Assembly (NCBI GenBank): GCA_030272585.1
Contig: BSYQ01000007.1
Coordinates: 3,166,001-3,230,000 of the forward strand
DNA length: 64,000 nt
Reading direction: 5' to 3'
Origin: Bryopsis sp. KO-2023
Lineage: Eukaryota; Chlorophyta; Ulvophyceae; Bryopsidales; Bryopsidaceae
Shown here: piece after piece, positions 1-9,575 of the stretch
How the letters are laid out: the number at the start of each line of letters is the position of its first letter
Numbering within the stretch: the first letter of the stretch is position 1
Made by a program: the position numbers and the translations under genes
The notes under the pieces: generated by a model
Told to the model about the DNA's origin: nothing
Databases searched by the model: none
The model's input: only the letters and a program-made list of their open reading frames with translations

Positions 1-1696
1 GAGCGTGAAGAATCAACTTCTCCTGAGCCTGAGGACTCAGCCTTTGGGATGCCGCTGCCGAAGAAATCAGTAAAGCAGTTGGCTGCATCATGGCCGCCAC
101 TGGACCAGAGCTTCGCGGTAGGAATGGTTGGGGCAGGAACCTCAACAATACCGGCTCCTCCAGCAGTACAGGTCGAGGAGGGTGAAATTGTTGCTGCAGA
201 AGCACCACCATGCACTGCAGTGGACAGCGCACCAGACGCTGATTTCACATTCCCTCAATTGATACCTCCAAGTACAAGAGCTCAGCCTGGAGTACGCATC
301 TCAGAACCCGACTCTGCCGATGGATCACGTAGACCCACACGAACTAACCCAAGAGTTCTCTCCTCAGCAGAAGTGTTATATCAAATTGACCTTGAGCGTG
401 CTAAGGCACAGGTCAGAGAAGAGAAAGGAAAAGAACCTATGCAGATTCCCACACGTACTGGAAGATTGGGACTTGGGTTAAGTGCTTTGGGAGCAAGGGT
501 AGAAAATAATCCCTTTGCTGCACTTGGTTCATATGAGTCTACTGGTGGACCCAGTCGAGTTCCTCGCATGCGAGGTAACTTTGGAGACCCTGGTGATGAC
601 GACCCAGATGATGATGGCGGTGATGATTACCGCGACAGACGAAACCGCCCACCTTCCCGCATTCCAGGTGCGCCTGATGGCGGAGGAGGTGGTGGCGGCG
701 GGGGAGATGGTGGAGGCGGTGGACCTCCCGGTGGACCTCCTGATGGAGGTGGAGGTGGAGGTGGCGCTGGATCAGCAGGGCCAGGACCTCCTAGGCAAGG
801 ACAGTGGTTGCCTAGCACCGTCAAGTTGCAAATGCCTCGCGCATTTAACGGAAGTGGAGAACCAAAAGCCCGTAAATGGCAAGTGCTCATGACGCGGTAC
901 TTGAGAACCTGCGGAGTGCATGAAGCACAGTGGCAGTCGATTATGGCCACTAACCTTTATGGAGCTGCCTCGGATTGGTTAACGATGCAAGAGTTGAAAA
1001 TTCACCGAGGGGAAAGACCACCCTTCCGTGACTGGATGGACTTCATGGATGGCTTAGCTACAGCTTTCGAATTCTCTAGTGATCGAGATGAAGCGTGGCG
1101 TGACCTCCATAAACTCAAGCAGACTGGAACCGTGAAACAATTCGTTAAAGAGTTTCAGCGGTTAGTTTTGAGGATTCCAGACCTCGAAGAGGATCACCAG
1201 TATTTGCTCTTCGTGGATGGACTTAAAAGTGAAGTTCAGAAGTTAGTCGCAGCAACGGTACCTCGAGAAAGTCGAGGCCGCCATCATATCCGCCGAACGA
1301 TTGGAAGCCCTTGGAGTTGGAACACAAGGCCAAGGAGGGCAAACCAATCAGAAAAAGAAAGGAGTCTGGCGTGGTGGAAGAAAGAAGAAAGGCCAGAATC
1401 AGGGTCAGCAGCAGCAGAACCCCACACCACCAGCCCAAGCACCACCACAAGCTGCCGCAGGGGTGCAACAGCAGCAGCAACAGCAACAAGGACGGGGAGG
1501 AGGACGTGGTGGTGGTGGACGTGGACGCGGTGGTGGTAACCGTGGAAGAGGACAAGCCAATCAGGGAAGACAGAACCCCCAGGGGGGAGGGGGATATAAT
1601 TGTTATCTTTGTGGAAAGAAGGGTCACCCTGTGAGGCAATGTCCTAGATTGGAGGAGGTGAAAAACCTCCCCGATGTAAAAAAAATGTTAAACTGA
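1..1696 (+). CDS. gag: Chromovirus Gag, one frame break
   Basis: Gag forms the retrotransposon particle and binds its RNA. The frame is open from base 1; the first ATG inside the window is at 49. An acidic and glycine-rich linker (bases about 590-780) precedes a Retrotrans_gag-like capsid region (about 830-1255, with WLTM, FRDWMDF and VKQFVKEFQRLV). Near 1255-1265 the coding frame moves by one base, after which a Q/G/R-rich tail leads to a zinc knuckle CYLCGKKGHPVRQC (CX2CX4HX4C, about 1600-1643) and a stop at 1694-1696. The break looks like a simple indel, because the capsid and nucleocapsid halves lie in different frames with no natural stop between them. It may disable this copy or be a sequence error. 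Confidence 0.8.
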
Positions 1697-4600
1697 CCGC
1701 CAGGCAGGAAACTGCTTCGTCTGAGCCTGGCCGACGCAAACGTCGTAAGCGAAACAGAGTTCGTAGGCGGCGTAGGAAGCATAGATCAAAAGTAGGTGCC
1801 TCGAAAAAGGTTTGTACTCACAGCGGAAAACCTGGGGCGCGGACTAGTACACCGCGTGAAGAGAGAACAGAGACACTCTCCACATCTACCCAATCGGCAC
1901 ATGACAACTGCGATTGGAAAAATGAACAGAAGGAAAGCACACCGGATGAGATGGACGCGCCTCATGCGTCATCTGCATCTCTTCCCTCTGTTAGTGAATC
2001 TGTGGGCTCATTGGAGTCGCAGAGTAGTCTACAGGAGTCCCTGCCTGCAGACGTAGACGATAGTGGGTCAGAAACAACCCAGCGGTCTACCACAGAGCGA
2101 GTTAATGTGTCAGAAGTTCGATCAACTTCGTCAACCAAGGGTGACACATGCCCTCTGTTAAAAATTCAAGAAGTGCCTGTGAGAGGGTACGAAGTAAAAG
2201 CACGGATCAAGACCACGGACCTTTATGCATTCATTGATTGTGGAAGTACCGCAAACTATATCAATGATAAGGTAGCGCGTGATCTCGGGTTGTCGATTAC
2301 ACCAAGCTCAAAGAGAGCAATGTTGGCAAACGGAGATATTAAAGAACTGGCTGGCAGCTGTAACAACCTCCGAGTAAAGATAGGAGGGCTGAAGTGCAAA
2401 ATGAAAGCGGATCTGTTCCCAGACCTTGGTTATGACCTAATATTGGGCATGCCTTGGTTGCAGAAAGAAAACCCCCGCATAGACTTTCAGCAAAATGAGA
2501 TTTCAGTTTGCAAAAACAGCCAAGTGTTTCATCTCCCGTTGCGTCATCCAACCCAAGAGAGTATTGAACCTGAACGAAAAGTACAGTCGATACTGCAAGA
2601 AGTGCCAGTGACTGAGTGTTCAGCTAAGAGAATGATGCGTCATCTCAAAACAGAGACAGCATTCATGGTTGTAGTGCAAGAGTCTGAAGAAAAAGCTTTA
2701 GGCCAACATGAATTGCCTGACGCAATAGAGCGAACACAGCCATTCAACACTGAGGATGAGATTGGCAAACTTATTCGTTCAGACACCCCTGCCGAAATTA
2801 AAAAGGTGGTAGAAACACACCGTGGTGTGTTCCCTCGTGATTTACCCCCAGGGATCCCTCCGAAGAGAAAAGGTCATGAGTTCAAGATAGACCTGGAGGA
2901 TCCAACACCTATCCATCGTCCAATATACAAGCTTTCACCAGCAGAGCTGGATGAAGTGAAAGCACAAGTGGACTACCTTCTGGAACAGAAGAAAATCAAA
3001 CCATCCGAGTCCCCTTGGGGCGCGCCAATCCTATTTGTACCGAAAAAGGATGGAGGCTTAAGGATGTGTGTGGATTACAGGTGGATCAATAAGGTGACGG
3101 TGAAAAACCGATATCCTTTACCCCTGCCAGAAGAATTGATGGATAGAGTGTTCAAAGCCAAAGTGTTCTCGAAGTTAGATCTGCGATCAGGCTACTGGCA
3201 ATTTCCAGTAAGGCCATCTGATACAGATAAAACAGCGTTCCGCACGAGATACGGTCACTTTGAGTTTTTGGTAGCGCCTTTTGGGCTAACCAATTGCCCA
3301 GCGCAATTCCAAACTCTAGTGCAAGACCTACTCGCAGAGTTTTTAGATGATTTTGTTGTTGTCTTTATCGATGACATACTCATCTTCTCTGAAAATATGG
3401 AACAGCATGCCGAACACTTAGAGAAAGTCCTGTCGCGACTAGCAGAATATCAGCTTTTTGCTAAGGCAAGTAAAAGTGAGCTGGCTGTCGCAACAGTAGA
3501 CTATCTTGGCTACCGCATTAGCGGAAGTGGGTTAAAACCACAGGAACAAAAAGTGAAGGCAGTGAAGGAGTGGAAGGAACTACAGAGTGTTAGCGATGTA
3601 CGTAGTTTCCTTGGAATGGTTTCATACTACAGGAAATTCATTCCCCAGTTTGCACATGTTGCTGGACCACTCCATGACTTAGTGAAAAAAGACCATCCCT
3701 GGAGATGGGGACAGGTTGAGCGTGGCGCATTCAATGAACTGAAAAAGCGTTTAAGTCAAGCTCCCGTCCTTATTTTTCCAGATGCGTCACTGCCTTACAC
3801 TGTGATCACTGATGCGTCGAATGAGGCCATCGGTGCCGTGTTAACACAGGATCACGGAGAGGGGCTACAGCCAATAGCTTACCTCTCACGTAGATTCAAG
3901 CCTGCCGAGCTTAACTATGCACCATACGACAAAGAGTTGTGTGCAATATGTTATGCGATGGTGCAGTGGAGACATTATCTAGAAGGTTGTGCGGGTGGAG
4001 TAACAGTGTTCACTGACCACCAACCTCTGACACATATTCTGTCGCAGAGGAACCTTTCTAGAACCCAAGCAAGATGGCTTGAGGCGGGGTACCTGACTTC
4101 GATCAACCCCAAGATCTCCTATATCAAAGGCAAGGCTAATGTGTTAGCAGATGCTCTCTCCCGCAGTGTTCCTAAGCCCGTGGAAACTGCGATGAACATT
4201 TCCACTTGGCAAGTGCATCAAGCAAGCCAAGATGAGTGGAAACAAGCCCTCCAAGCTGATAACTCCTTGGTGAAGATATTGCGGAAGCTTGAGAGTGGCG
4301 AGGAAGTTGAGGGATATTTCCTCAGAGAGGGAATACTCTGGACGGTCCCAAAGAGAGGATTAGTCGAGAAAGTGGTGGTTCCTAAAGGCCAGCGCAATAA
4401 GATTATGAAGGAGTGCCATGAGACACCTTCAGCAGGCCATACAGGACCAGCGCGAACAGGAGAAATCCTAGCGCGGCGATATTGGTGGAAGGGGTGGATG
4501 AATGAGTTGAAGGCATTTGTGCGCGAATGCCCTGTGTGCCAACAAATAAAGGCTGACACACAGAAGCCTATGGGCTTACTTCAACCCCTGCCAATACCTG

Positions 4601-5691
4601 AGCGGAAGTGGGAGCAGATTACCACTGACTTGGTGACAGATCTACCAGCATCCAATGGGTTTAGTGCTGTAGCTGTCTTTGTCGATAGACTTACCAAGTT
4701 TGTGCATTTCGCCCCATGTACTAAAGAGATTACCGCTGCAGGATACGCCCAACTTTTTATCGAACATGTTTACCGCAACCATGGCCTACCTAAAGTGATT
4801 GTGTCTGATAGAGACCCTCGCTTTACCAGCAAGTTCTGGCAGACGCTTTTTAAAGCTCTGGGTACAGAGATTCGTATGAGTACAGCTTACCACCCTCAGA
4901 CGGATGGGCAGAGTGAGGTTACCATACGTACTCTGGAAAATTTTCTAAGGCCATATGCTGAGAGGTATCCCCATAAGTGGGTTGAGTATTTACCTACAGC
5001 AGAGTTTGCAGCAAACAATGCAGTGAATGCGAGTACAGGGTTCGCACCTGCATACTTGATGTATGGGTACCATCCAGAAACACCAAATATTGGTGGGACG
5101 GCAACGCAATTTCAAGTGGAAGCAGTTAAGACTATGGTAGCACGGATGGCACAGGACTTAGATACCGCAAAAGCATATTACTCTAGAGCACAACACAGAA
5201 TGTGTGTGAGTGCAAACAAGAAGAGGAAAGATATTGCTTTTGAGAAAGGGGATAAAGTCCTGATAAAAAGCCGTTTTATTCCGTTGGCTGCTTTGAACAA
5301 AGTGAGTCCCAAACTGCGCCGTCGATTTGTGGGTCCCTTTGAAATTGTGGAGAAAATATCAAAGGTGGCTTACAGAGTTCAACTTCCGGAAACATGGCTC
5401 ATCCACCCAGTGTTTCATGTTTCTAAGTTCAAGCGTTATCACGCCTCGAGTGATAACAGCAGGCAGATACAACCTCCAGAAGGAGAGTTGATTGGTAGCG
5501 AAGTAGAGTATGAGGTCGAAAATATCCTAAGGGCTAGAGGTAAACGCAATCGTGAATACCTAGTGCTGTGGAAAGGATATGATCTACTTGACGCTACTTG
5601 GGAACCTGAAGCTAATCTGGTTAACGCACCAGATATACTTCGCGCATTTAAAGAGAAAGAAAGAAAAGAGTTGCAGAAAGGAAGAGAATAG
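1651..5691 (+). CDS. pol: Chromovirus Pol polyprotein (PR-RT-RH-IN-chromodomain)
   Basis: The frame is open from 1651 and overlaps the gag end by 46 bases; the first ATG is at 1951. Domains in order: retropepsin with FIDCGSTANYI (Cys in place of the usual Ser/Thr after the Asp) and DLILGMPWL; reverse transcriptase with FSKLDLRSGYWQ, APFGLTNCPAQFQ and catalytic VFIDDILIF; RNase H starting at YTVITDASNEAIGAVL; integrase with an HHCC zinc finger (HETPSAGH...CPVCQQ) and the DDE triad (TTDLV, VSDRDPRF, DGQSE); a GPY/F-type module (RRRFVGPFEIVEKI); then a chromodomain from SEVEYEVENIL to YLVLWKGYD and ATWEPE. All catalytic residues appear present and no stop breaks the frame. The 5' end carries a basic R/K-rich stretch (1741-1795). 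Confidence 0.92.
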   Translation, partial: GGGEKPPRCKKNVKLTARQETASSEPGRRKRRKRNRVRRRRRKHRSKVGASKKVCTHSGKPGARTSTPREERTETLSTSTQSAHDNCDWKNEQKESTPDEMDAPHASSASLPSVSESVGSLESQSSLQESLPADVDDSGSETTQRSTTERVNVSEVRSTSSTKGDTCPLLKIQEVPVRGYEVKARIKTTDLYAFIDCGSTANYINDKVARDLGLSITPSSKRAMLANGDIKELAGSCNNLRVKIGGLKCKMKADLFPDLGYDLILGMPWLQKENPRIDFQQNEISVCKNSQVFHLPLRHPTQESIEPERKVQSILQEVPVTECSAKRMMRHLKTETAFMVVVQESEEKALGQHELPDAIERTQPFNTEDEIGKLIRSDTPAEIKKVVETHRGVFPRDLPPGIPPKRKGHEFKIDLEDPTPIHRPIYKLSPAELDEVKAQVDYLLEQKKIKPSESPWGAPILFVPKKDGGLRMCVDYRWINKVTVKNRYPLPLPEELMDRVFKAKVFSKLDLRSGYWQFPVRPSDTDKTAFRTRYGHFEFLVAPFGLTNCPAQFQTLVQDLLAEFLDDFVVVFIDDILIFSENMEQHAEHLEKVLSRLAEYQLFAKASKSELAVATVDYLGYRISGSGLKPQEQKVKAVKEWKELQSVSDVRSFLGMVSYYRKFIPQFAHVAGPLHDLVKKDHPWRWGQVERGAFNELKKRLSQAPVLIFPDASLPYTVITDASNEAIGAVLTQDHGEGLQPIAYLSRRFKPAELNYAPYDKELCAICYAMVQWRHYLEGCAGGVTVFTDHQPLTHILSQRNLSRTQARWLEAGYLTSINPKISYIKGKANVLADALSRSVPKPVETAMNISTWQVHQASQDEWKQALQADNSLVKILRKLESGEEVEGYFLREGILWTVPKRGLVEKVVVPKGQRNKIMKECHETPSAGHTGPARTGEILARRYWWKGWMNELKAFVRECPVCQQIKADTQKPMGLLQPLPIPERKWEQITTDLVTDLPASNGFSAVAVFVDRLTKFVHFAPCTKEITAAGYAQLFIEHVYRNHGLPKVIVSDRDPRFTSKFWQTLFKALGTEIRMSTAYHPQTDGQSEVTIRTLENFLRPYAERYPHKWVEYLPTAEFAANNAVNASTGFAPAYLMYGYHPETPNIGGTATQFQVEAVKTMVARMAQDLDTAKAYYSRAQHRMCVSANKKRKDIAFEKGDKVLIKSRFIPLAALNKVSPKLRRRFVGPFEIVEKISKVAYRVQLPETWLIHPVFHVSKFKRYHASSDNSRQIQPPEGELIGSEVEYEVENILRARGKRNREYLVLWKGYDLLDATWEPEANLVNAPDILRAFKEKERKELQKGRE
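1678..1731 (+). other. Candidate -1 frameshift signal between gag and pol
   Basis: Eight A residues at 1678-1685 give the slippery heptamer A AAA AAA in the gag frame, 10 bases before the gag stop. A minus-one slip enters the pol frame, which is open from 1651. A perfect 7-bp inverted repeat (GCCAGGC at 1699-1705, GCCTGGC at 1725-1731) follows 14 bases downstream and could form a stimulatory stem. The spacer is longer than the usual 5-9 bases, so the fit is good but not ideal. Confidence 0.5.
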
Positions 5692-5701
5692 GGAAGCAGA
5701 G

Positions 5702-6137
5702 TGTTTGATGGCTAGGGTGGAACTCCTTATAGCAAGGGGGCGCGAAAAAGGATACCTTAGAAAAACTCTGTCGACTTCCAAACCAACTCTTAACTTTAAT
5801 GCGTTAGGTGCCTAAGTTATTTGGCTGGCGCAGTAAGTGTAGCTTCAGTAGTACTTTAGAAACCGGGCAAACGATGTCACATTCGAGATAGTGTGGTTGT
5901 TCCGAGAAAACCCCTATCAAGTGACGTGTTGAGGTGGTCTTGACGAGACTCCAACCGAGCGAAACGTTGGTGTCTCACCCCAATAACTCAACGAGGAAAG
6001 TGTACGAGTCACCCAGCCTTATAAGCGCAGCCCTCGAACCATTTTGCCCTAGTGTTTGTGTAAACGGAGCGAGCTCCTGAGTGAAAAAGAGTCTAAAGAC
6101 GCACAAACCGTTGTTATTTCTTTCTTTCCGACAAACA
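5702..6137 (+). repeat. Chromovirus 3' LTR with polypurine tract and TATA box
   Basis: The 436-bp segment starts TGTTTG and ends CAAACA, a perfect 6-bp inverted terminus. A purine tract (about 5681-5701, ending GGGAAGCAGAG) lies directly upstream, as expected for plus-strand priming. TTATAAG at 6019-6025 is a plausible promoter TATA box about 115 bases before the LTR end. The pol stop is 10 bases upstream. The partner 5' LTR is outside the window, so identity and target duplication cannot be checked. Confidence 0.75.
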
Positions 6138-6139
6138 TA

Positions 6140-7954
6140 ATGGCTGCCGACACACCCGCCGCAATTATTGCGAGGTTGGAAGCGGAGGTAGCTCAAAAAG
6201 AAGAGGAGCTGCAGCACTTTACGTCGACCGCAGAGGAAGTGCTGCAGAACAATGAGGCCTTAACCCGGCAGCTCTCAGAGTTGAGTGACCGGACGAAAGC
6301 AGCTGAGGCTGCGAAGGAGGCAGCGGAGAAAGCCAAGGAAAAGGCAGAGGCGGAAAGGAAAGAAGCGGAGGACAAGACTAAGGTCTTGGAAGAAAAATTG
6401 GAAGCCATGAAGCTGAAGAAGCAGCGGTTCCAATCTCACATGATGGCTAACCATCGTGAGAATGACCTCCGCAAGCAAGCTCTCGGGGGAATGGTGGATC
6501 GATTTACCGCGGTAGAGGAAACGCTGCAGCGAGCTGTAGCAACCGCGTGGAGTGCAGCAGCCAACAACCTTGAGAAGGAATTGGCAGAACAAGAGCTGCA
6601 GATCGATTTGCTGGGAGAGTCCCTCAGAGACGGCTCTGAAAAACTTCAAGTGCAGAGCGAAACAACGGACAAGATGCTGCGTTTGAACCCGGCGGTACCA
6701 GCACCACGGGTACGCGAAGAACTGGATCGCCAAGTCCAAGTTCTGTTGTCAAACGCAACACTTGATCTGGAACCGTCCAAGGACGATGATGCGGGAGGCT
6801 CAAGCAAGGGCAAGGGGAAAGGGAAAAACAAACGTCCAAGCTCGCCGTGTAGGGATGAAGATCCACACGGAAAGAGAAGGCGAGAGGACGGTGACGATGA
6901 AGGTGGTGAGCCACCGAGGGATCGTATGCCTGGAGATGCAGCAAGAGCCAACTTGTTACTCAAGTTAAAGGCTGCCGCATTAAAAACTCCAGCACCCTCA
7001 CAACCAGCACCAACAGTTCAGACTCCCGGAGATGAGGCTACCGCAATAGCACCGGGGGAGGACTTATTCGACATGCGAGAGGAGGAGCTTTTGGACTTGG
7101 ATTTTAACGAAGAAATTGACTTCGGCAGTCCACCTCCTAGGCTCGAAGGTCCTAGTTCTGAACTGGAGGACGGGGAAATAAGGAATGATGAAGGGCCAAG
7201 CCAGGTGACAGAGGTTCAGCGTGCGGTCCATCCACCGTTGGAGTTAGCTCCAACAGAAGCAGCACTTCGGGCTTTCCGAGAAAAGGTTAAGCTCAGAAGA
7301 CTAAAGGCGGCTGCTCAAGACAAAGTGGATGCTGCACCCAGCGAAGTGAACCTGTCACGGGAGGATATCGAGGAGGCTTGCAACCCCATCACTGCGTCAG
7401 AGAAATGGCCGAAGGTCCAATATACGAACCCCAGGGACCGAGCCTTGCAAAATTACCGCGGCAACCGGCACTTTCACGAGTTGCCCATGTGCATTTGGTG
7501 CGGGAGAAGCCCAATGCAAGCAAGTGCTCAGCGGCTGACGCAGAAGAAGTATTCCGTCCTTCCTTGTGGGTATCACCTCGTGTGTGATGCTCATTGGTTG
7601 GCATACTCGATGCTGGGGCGCATCGTCACGGCGGTCCAAAAAGTCGCGGAAGTGGACAACAAGTCCATCGCCACCGTCTCCCCATTCTCTCTACCTGCCC
7701 ATATGTTGAAGCTGACACGCTCGACGTTCGAAGAAATCCCTCCGTTCCCAGCTGAGCACGAGAAGTTGCCACACTGCAACATGTGTGTGAAGCGGCAGCT
7801 CAAGGTGTCCGGCATCACAAGGGATCTGCCATTCCTTAAGTCCAAGAGGGTGGCTGCCGCATTTGATCCCTGTGTCCGGTATCGTGCAGTACAGCAAGCG
7901 CATGCGCAGGAGCAGCGTGCTATTCAGCAAGCGCAAGCGCAGGAACAGCGTTAA
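6140..7954 (+). CDS. Unknown ORF of element X: coiled coil plus RING-like Zn pattern
   Basis: Starting at the ATG at 6140, this encodes 604 residues. The first 120 or so are rich in E, K, A and L with heptad character (coiled coil). A basic stretch (KGKGKGKNKRPSS) and a long acidic/proline region follow. From about residue 445 there is a C/H array: CIWC, then LPCGYHLVCDAHW, then HCNMC near residue 547. The spacing CX2C-X22-CX2HX2CX2H-X~65-CX2C resembles a cross-brace RING finger, with a longer last loop than usual. The C-terminus repeats QAHAQEQR/QAQAQEQR. The ATG lies two bases after the chromovirus LTR, so the true protein may be longer and cut by that insertion. It may be a Gag-like or accessory protein of element X, or a host gene remnant. 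No function is assigned. Confidence 0.6.
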   Translation: MAADTPAAIIARLEAEVAQKEEELQHFTSTAEEVLQNNEALTRQLSELSDRTKAAEAAKEAAEKAKEKAEAERKEAEDKTKVLEEKLEAMKLKKQRFQSHMMANHRENDLRKQALGGMVDRFTAVEETLQRAVATAWSAAANNLEKELAEQELQIDLLGESLRDGSEKLQVQSETTDKMLRLNPAVPAPRVREELDRQVQVLLSNATLDLEPSKDDDAGGSSKGKGKGKNKRPSSPCRDEDPHGKRRREDGDDEGGEPPRDRMPGDAARANLLLKLKAAALKTPAPSQPAPTVQTPGDEATAIAPGEDLFDMREEELLDLDFNEEIDFGSPPPRLEGPSSELEDGEIRNDEGPSQVTEVQRAVHPPLELAPTEAALRAFREKVKLRRLKAAAQDKVDAAPSEVNLSREDIEEACNPITASEKWPKVQYTNPRDRALQNYRGNRHFHELPMCIWCGRSPMQASAQRLTQKKYSVLPCGYHLVCDAHWLAYSMLGRIVTAVQKVAEVDNKSIATVSPFSLPAHMLKLTRSTFEEIPPFPAEHEKLPHCNMCVKRQLKVSGITRDLPFLKSKRVAAAFDPCVRYRAVQQAHAQEQRAIQQAQAQEQR

Positions 7955-8148
7955 GGAGGAGGGAAAAGAGTTATCATCGACCAAGTGTGTGCGTGCAGCA
8001 GCTGTCAGAGACGTCAGAGCAAGAGACAGGTCCAAGACAGTTGGGTGTGGGTATGGGAGTGGGTGAGTTTTGTGTTTGTATTTTTGTGTTTTTGTTTTTC
8101 TTTGTGTTTTGGTGTGCGTGGGCGCCCACTTTTTGCGGGGGGGGCGTA
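7955..8148 (+). other. Non-coding stretch with purine tract and T/G-rich run
   Basis: After the element X ORF stop there is a purine tract (7953-7971), a T/G-rich stretch and a G run (8137-8144) just before the proposed LTR. Either purine run could serve as a polypurine tract. No gene is seen. Confidence 0.4.
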
Positions 8149-8574
8149 TGTTAGTCTTTTAGCGCTATACGAGGTAGTTTGGGATAGAGCCGAGGGTGGC
8201 TGACGCATGTGGGTTCACGAGTAAGACAGATTAGACCCAGAGTTTGGGGCATGCGTCAGCGTACTACACTTAGGGGTACTTAAGAGGCCCACTCGTTGTT
8301 TTGACATTCTTATTCACCTTACTTTGTAAGAACTCGGGATTCGTGGGATTGGTGTGTTCCCGCTTGTGTGTGTGTTTGTGTGTGTGTGTGTTAAGTGTTT
8401 GCCTGACGCAATCACTTCCCAACCCAAGTGCTCTAGTAGCGTTCACAACCGCGCTAGCTAGAGAGTTGTCTAAACCAACAAACCCCACAAGTATACTTGC
8501 GTTAGCCAGCAAGTTATCACGAATCCAATCAACACAGCCGACCACTATTGCGTCACCCACAAGCTTCACTATCA
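8149..8574 (+). repeat. Proposed 3' LTR of element X
   Basis: The segment begins TGTTAG after a G-run and ends TATCA exactly where the minus-strand Gypsy-A pol frame is cut after its LGR motif; the junction itself creates that frame's stop codon. GTACTTAAGAGG near 8276 is TATA-like, and a (GT)n microsatellite lies at about 8365-8392. The termini are only TG...CA, so the LTR call rests mainly on the sharp right boundary and layout. Confidence 0.45.
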
Positions 8575-9534
8575 CCTCCCTAGTGTTATGGCATACATCT
8601 TTTCCTCTGATACAAACCTGCCCATTTTGACACTGGCCTGCAGCTCTTTTTCTACCTTTTCTGAGGTTTTACCATCTGCTAACTGCACCTCAGTCAGTAC
8701 CTCAGCAGCTTCTGTCTGAATGCCATTTTCAAGCAACCAATCTTTTGAAACAAAATTGTCAGTTGCCCCACTATCTATCAATATTCGAGAAAAACAACCT
8801 GCCACAGTTCCTGTGGTCTTCAACATCCCTTGAGTCCCCCCATGGACTCCTCTCAACTTCAAAAGTGGGGGTTCATCTAAGCTATGTCCTTGAAAGCAAA
8901 CTTCATTAGGTCTGCCCAGCTCAGATTCCTCTCTCACTGAAAACGAGTCTGCAGTGTCTGCCCTCAGATCACTGTCAGCACTCACATGCACAGAAAACTC
9001 ATGCAGGTCAGGTGTGGCCCCGCCTGGCCCTGCACCTCCTGCCTCAGGGACCTGAGAGGTGGTGGTTCCACTCGACCGACCAGCCTCCTCATTCCCGGAA
9101 ACCTCCTTCAAAATTCCTGCAGATGCTACTGCCCCTGCAGCAGCACCCACTAATTCATCCACTGACCTACTTGCAGGAGACTCTGCCTCCAGCAGAGTAC
9201 CCGCCAATTCATCCACTGACCTACTTGCAGGAGACTCTGCCTCTAACAGAGTACCCGCCAATTCATCCACTGACCTACTTGCAGGAGACTCTGCCTCCAA
9301 CAGAGTACCCGCCAATTCATCCACTGACCTACTTGCAGGAGACTCTGCCTCCAACAGAGTACCCGCCAATTCAACGTTTTCCAAACGACCGACCTTCCCT
9401 TTCGGTGTGGCTTCACAAGGCACACCACCTGCCGGGTTCTGCTTCCCTGAAACAGATGCTACCCTCCCCATGGTAGCCTCCTTGTGTGGGTGGCTACGCC
9501 GGCCCTCCCACACTCCTCTTCTGTCCTCCTTCAC
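8575..9534 (-). pseudogene. pol: Gypsy-A Pol N-terminus (linker and aspartic protease), truncated
   Basis: The frame stays open upstream through the gag stop (to at least 9590), in the minus-one frame relative to gag, so 9534 (a GTG) is not a natural start. It encodes a long linker with four 18-residue repeats, an acidic region, then retropepsin: RILIDSGATDNFVSKDWL with the catalytic DSGA and, at the end, YAITLGR, the usual start of the LGRxFL block. Element X cuts it there; the final stop is made by the junction. The protease is therefore incomplete and RT-IN are missing in the window. Confidence 0.8.
9152..9373 (-). repeat. 54-bp tandem repeat (four units) in the Gypsy-A linker
   Basis: Four near-identical 54-bp units encode 18-residue repeats such as ELAGTLLEAESPASRSVD between Gag and protease. 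Unit starts are spaced exactly 54 bases (9152, 9206, 9260, 9314). The nested element at 11500-20679 carries a diverged three-unit version, so copy number has changed since they separated. Confidence 0.9.
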
Positions 9535-9575
9535 CTTTTCATTCCGGCCAAGGGACTCTCCAGCCCTTGACCTCT

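Larger units (their letters stand above)
1..6137 (+). mobile_element. Ty3/Gypsy chromovirus, 5' end outside window
   Basis: Gag, protease, reverse transcriptase, RNase H, integrase and a C-terminal chromodomain follow in Ty3/Gypsy order on the plus strand and end in a polypurine tract and an LTR. The gag frame is already open at base 1, so the 5' LTR and primer-binding site lie to the left. The chromodomain places it among chromoviruses, whose integrase tail is thought to steer insertion to modified chromatin. The element probably interrupts element X, because the X frame starts right after its LTR. The target duplication cannot be tested here. Confidence 0.88.

Noticed and set aside
627-950. 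Proline-rich antisense ORF over gag
   Set aside because: Produced by reading the glycine-codon run of gag on the other strand.
6600-7000. tRNA or rRNA genes in GC-rich parts
   Set aside because: No cloverleaf or rRNA signature words were seen anywhere in the window. This was a reading by eye, not a scan.
8350-8400. (GT)n tract as a telomere-like repeat
   Set aside because: Short, irregular GTGTGT microsatellite inside a proposed LTR; no telomeric unit.
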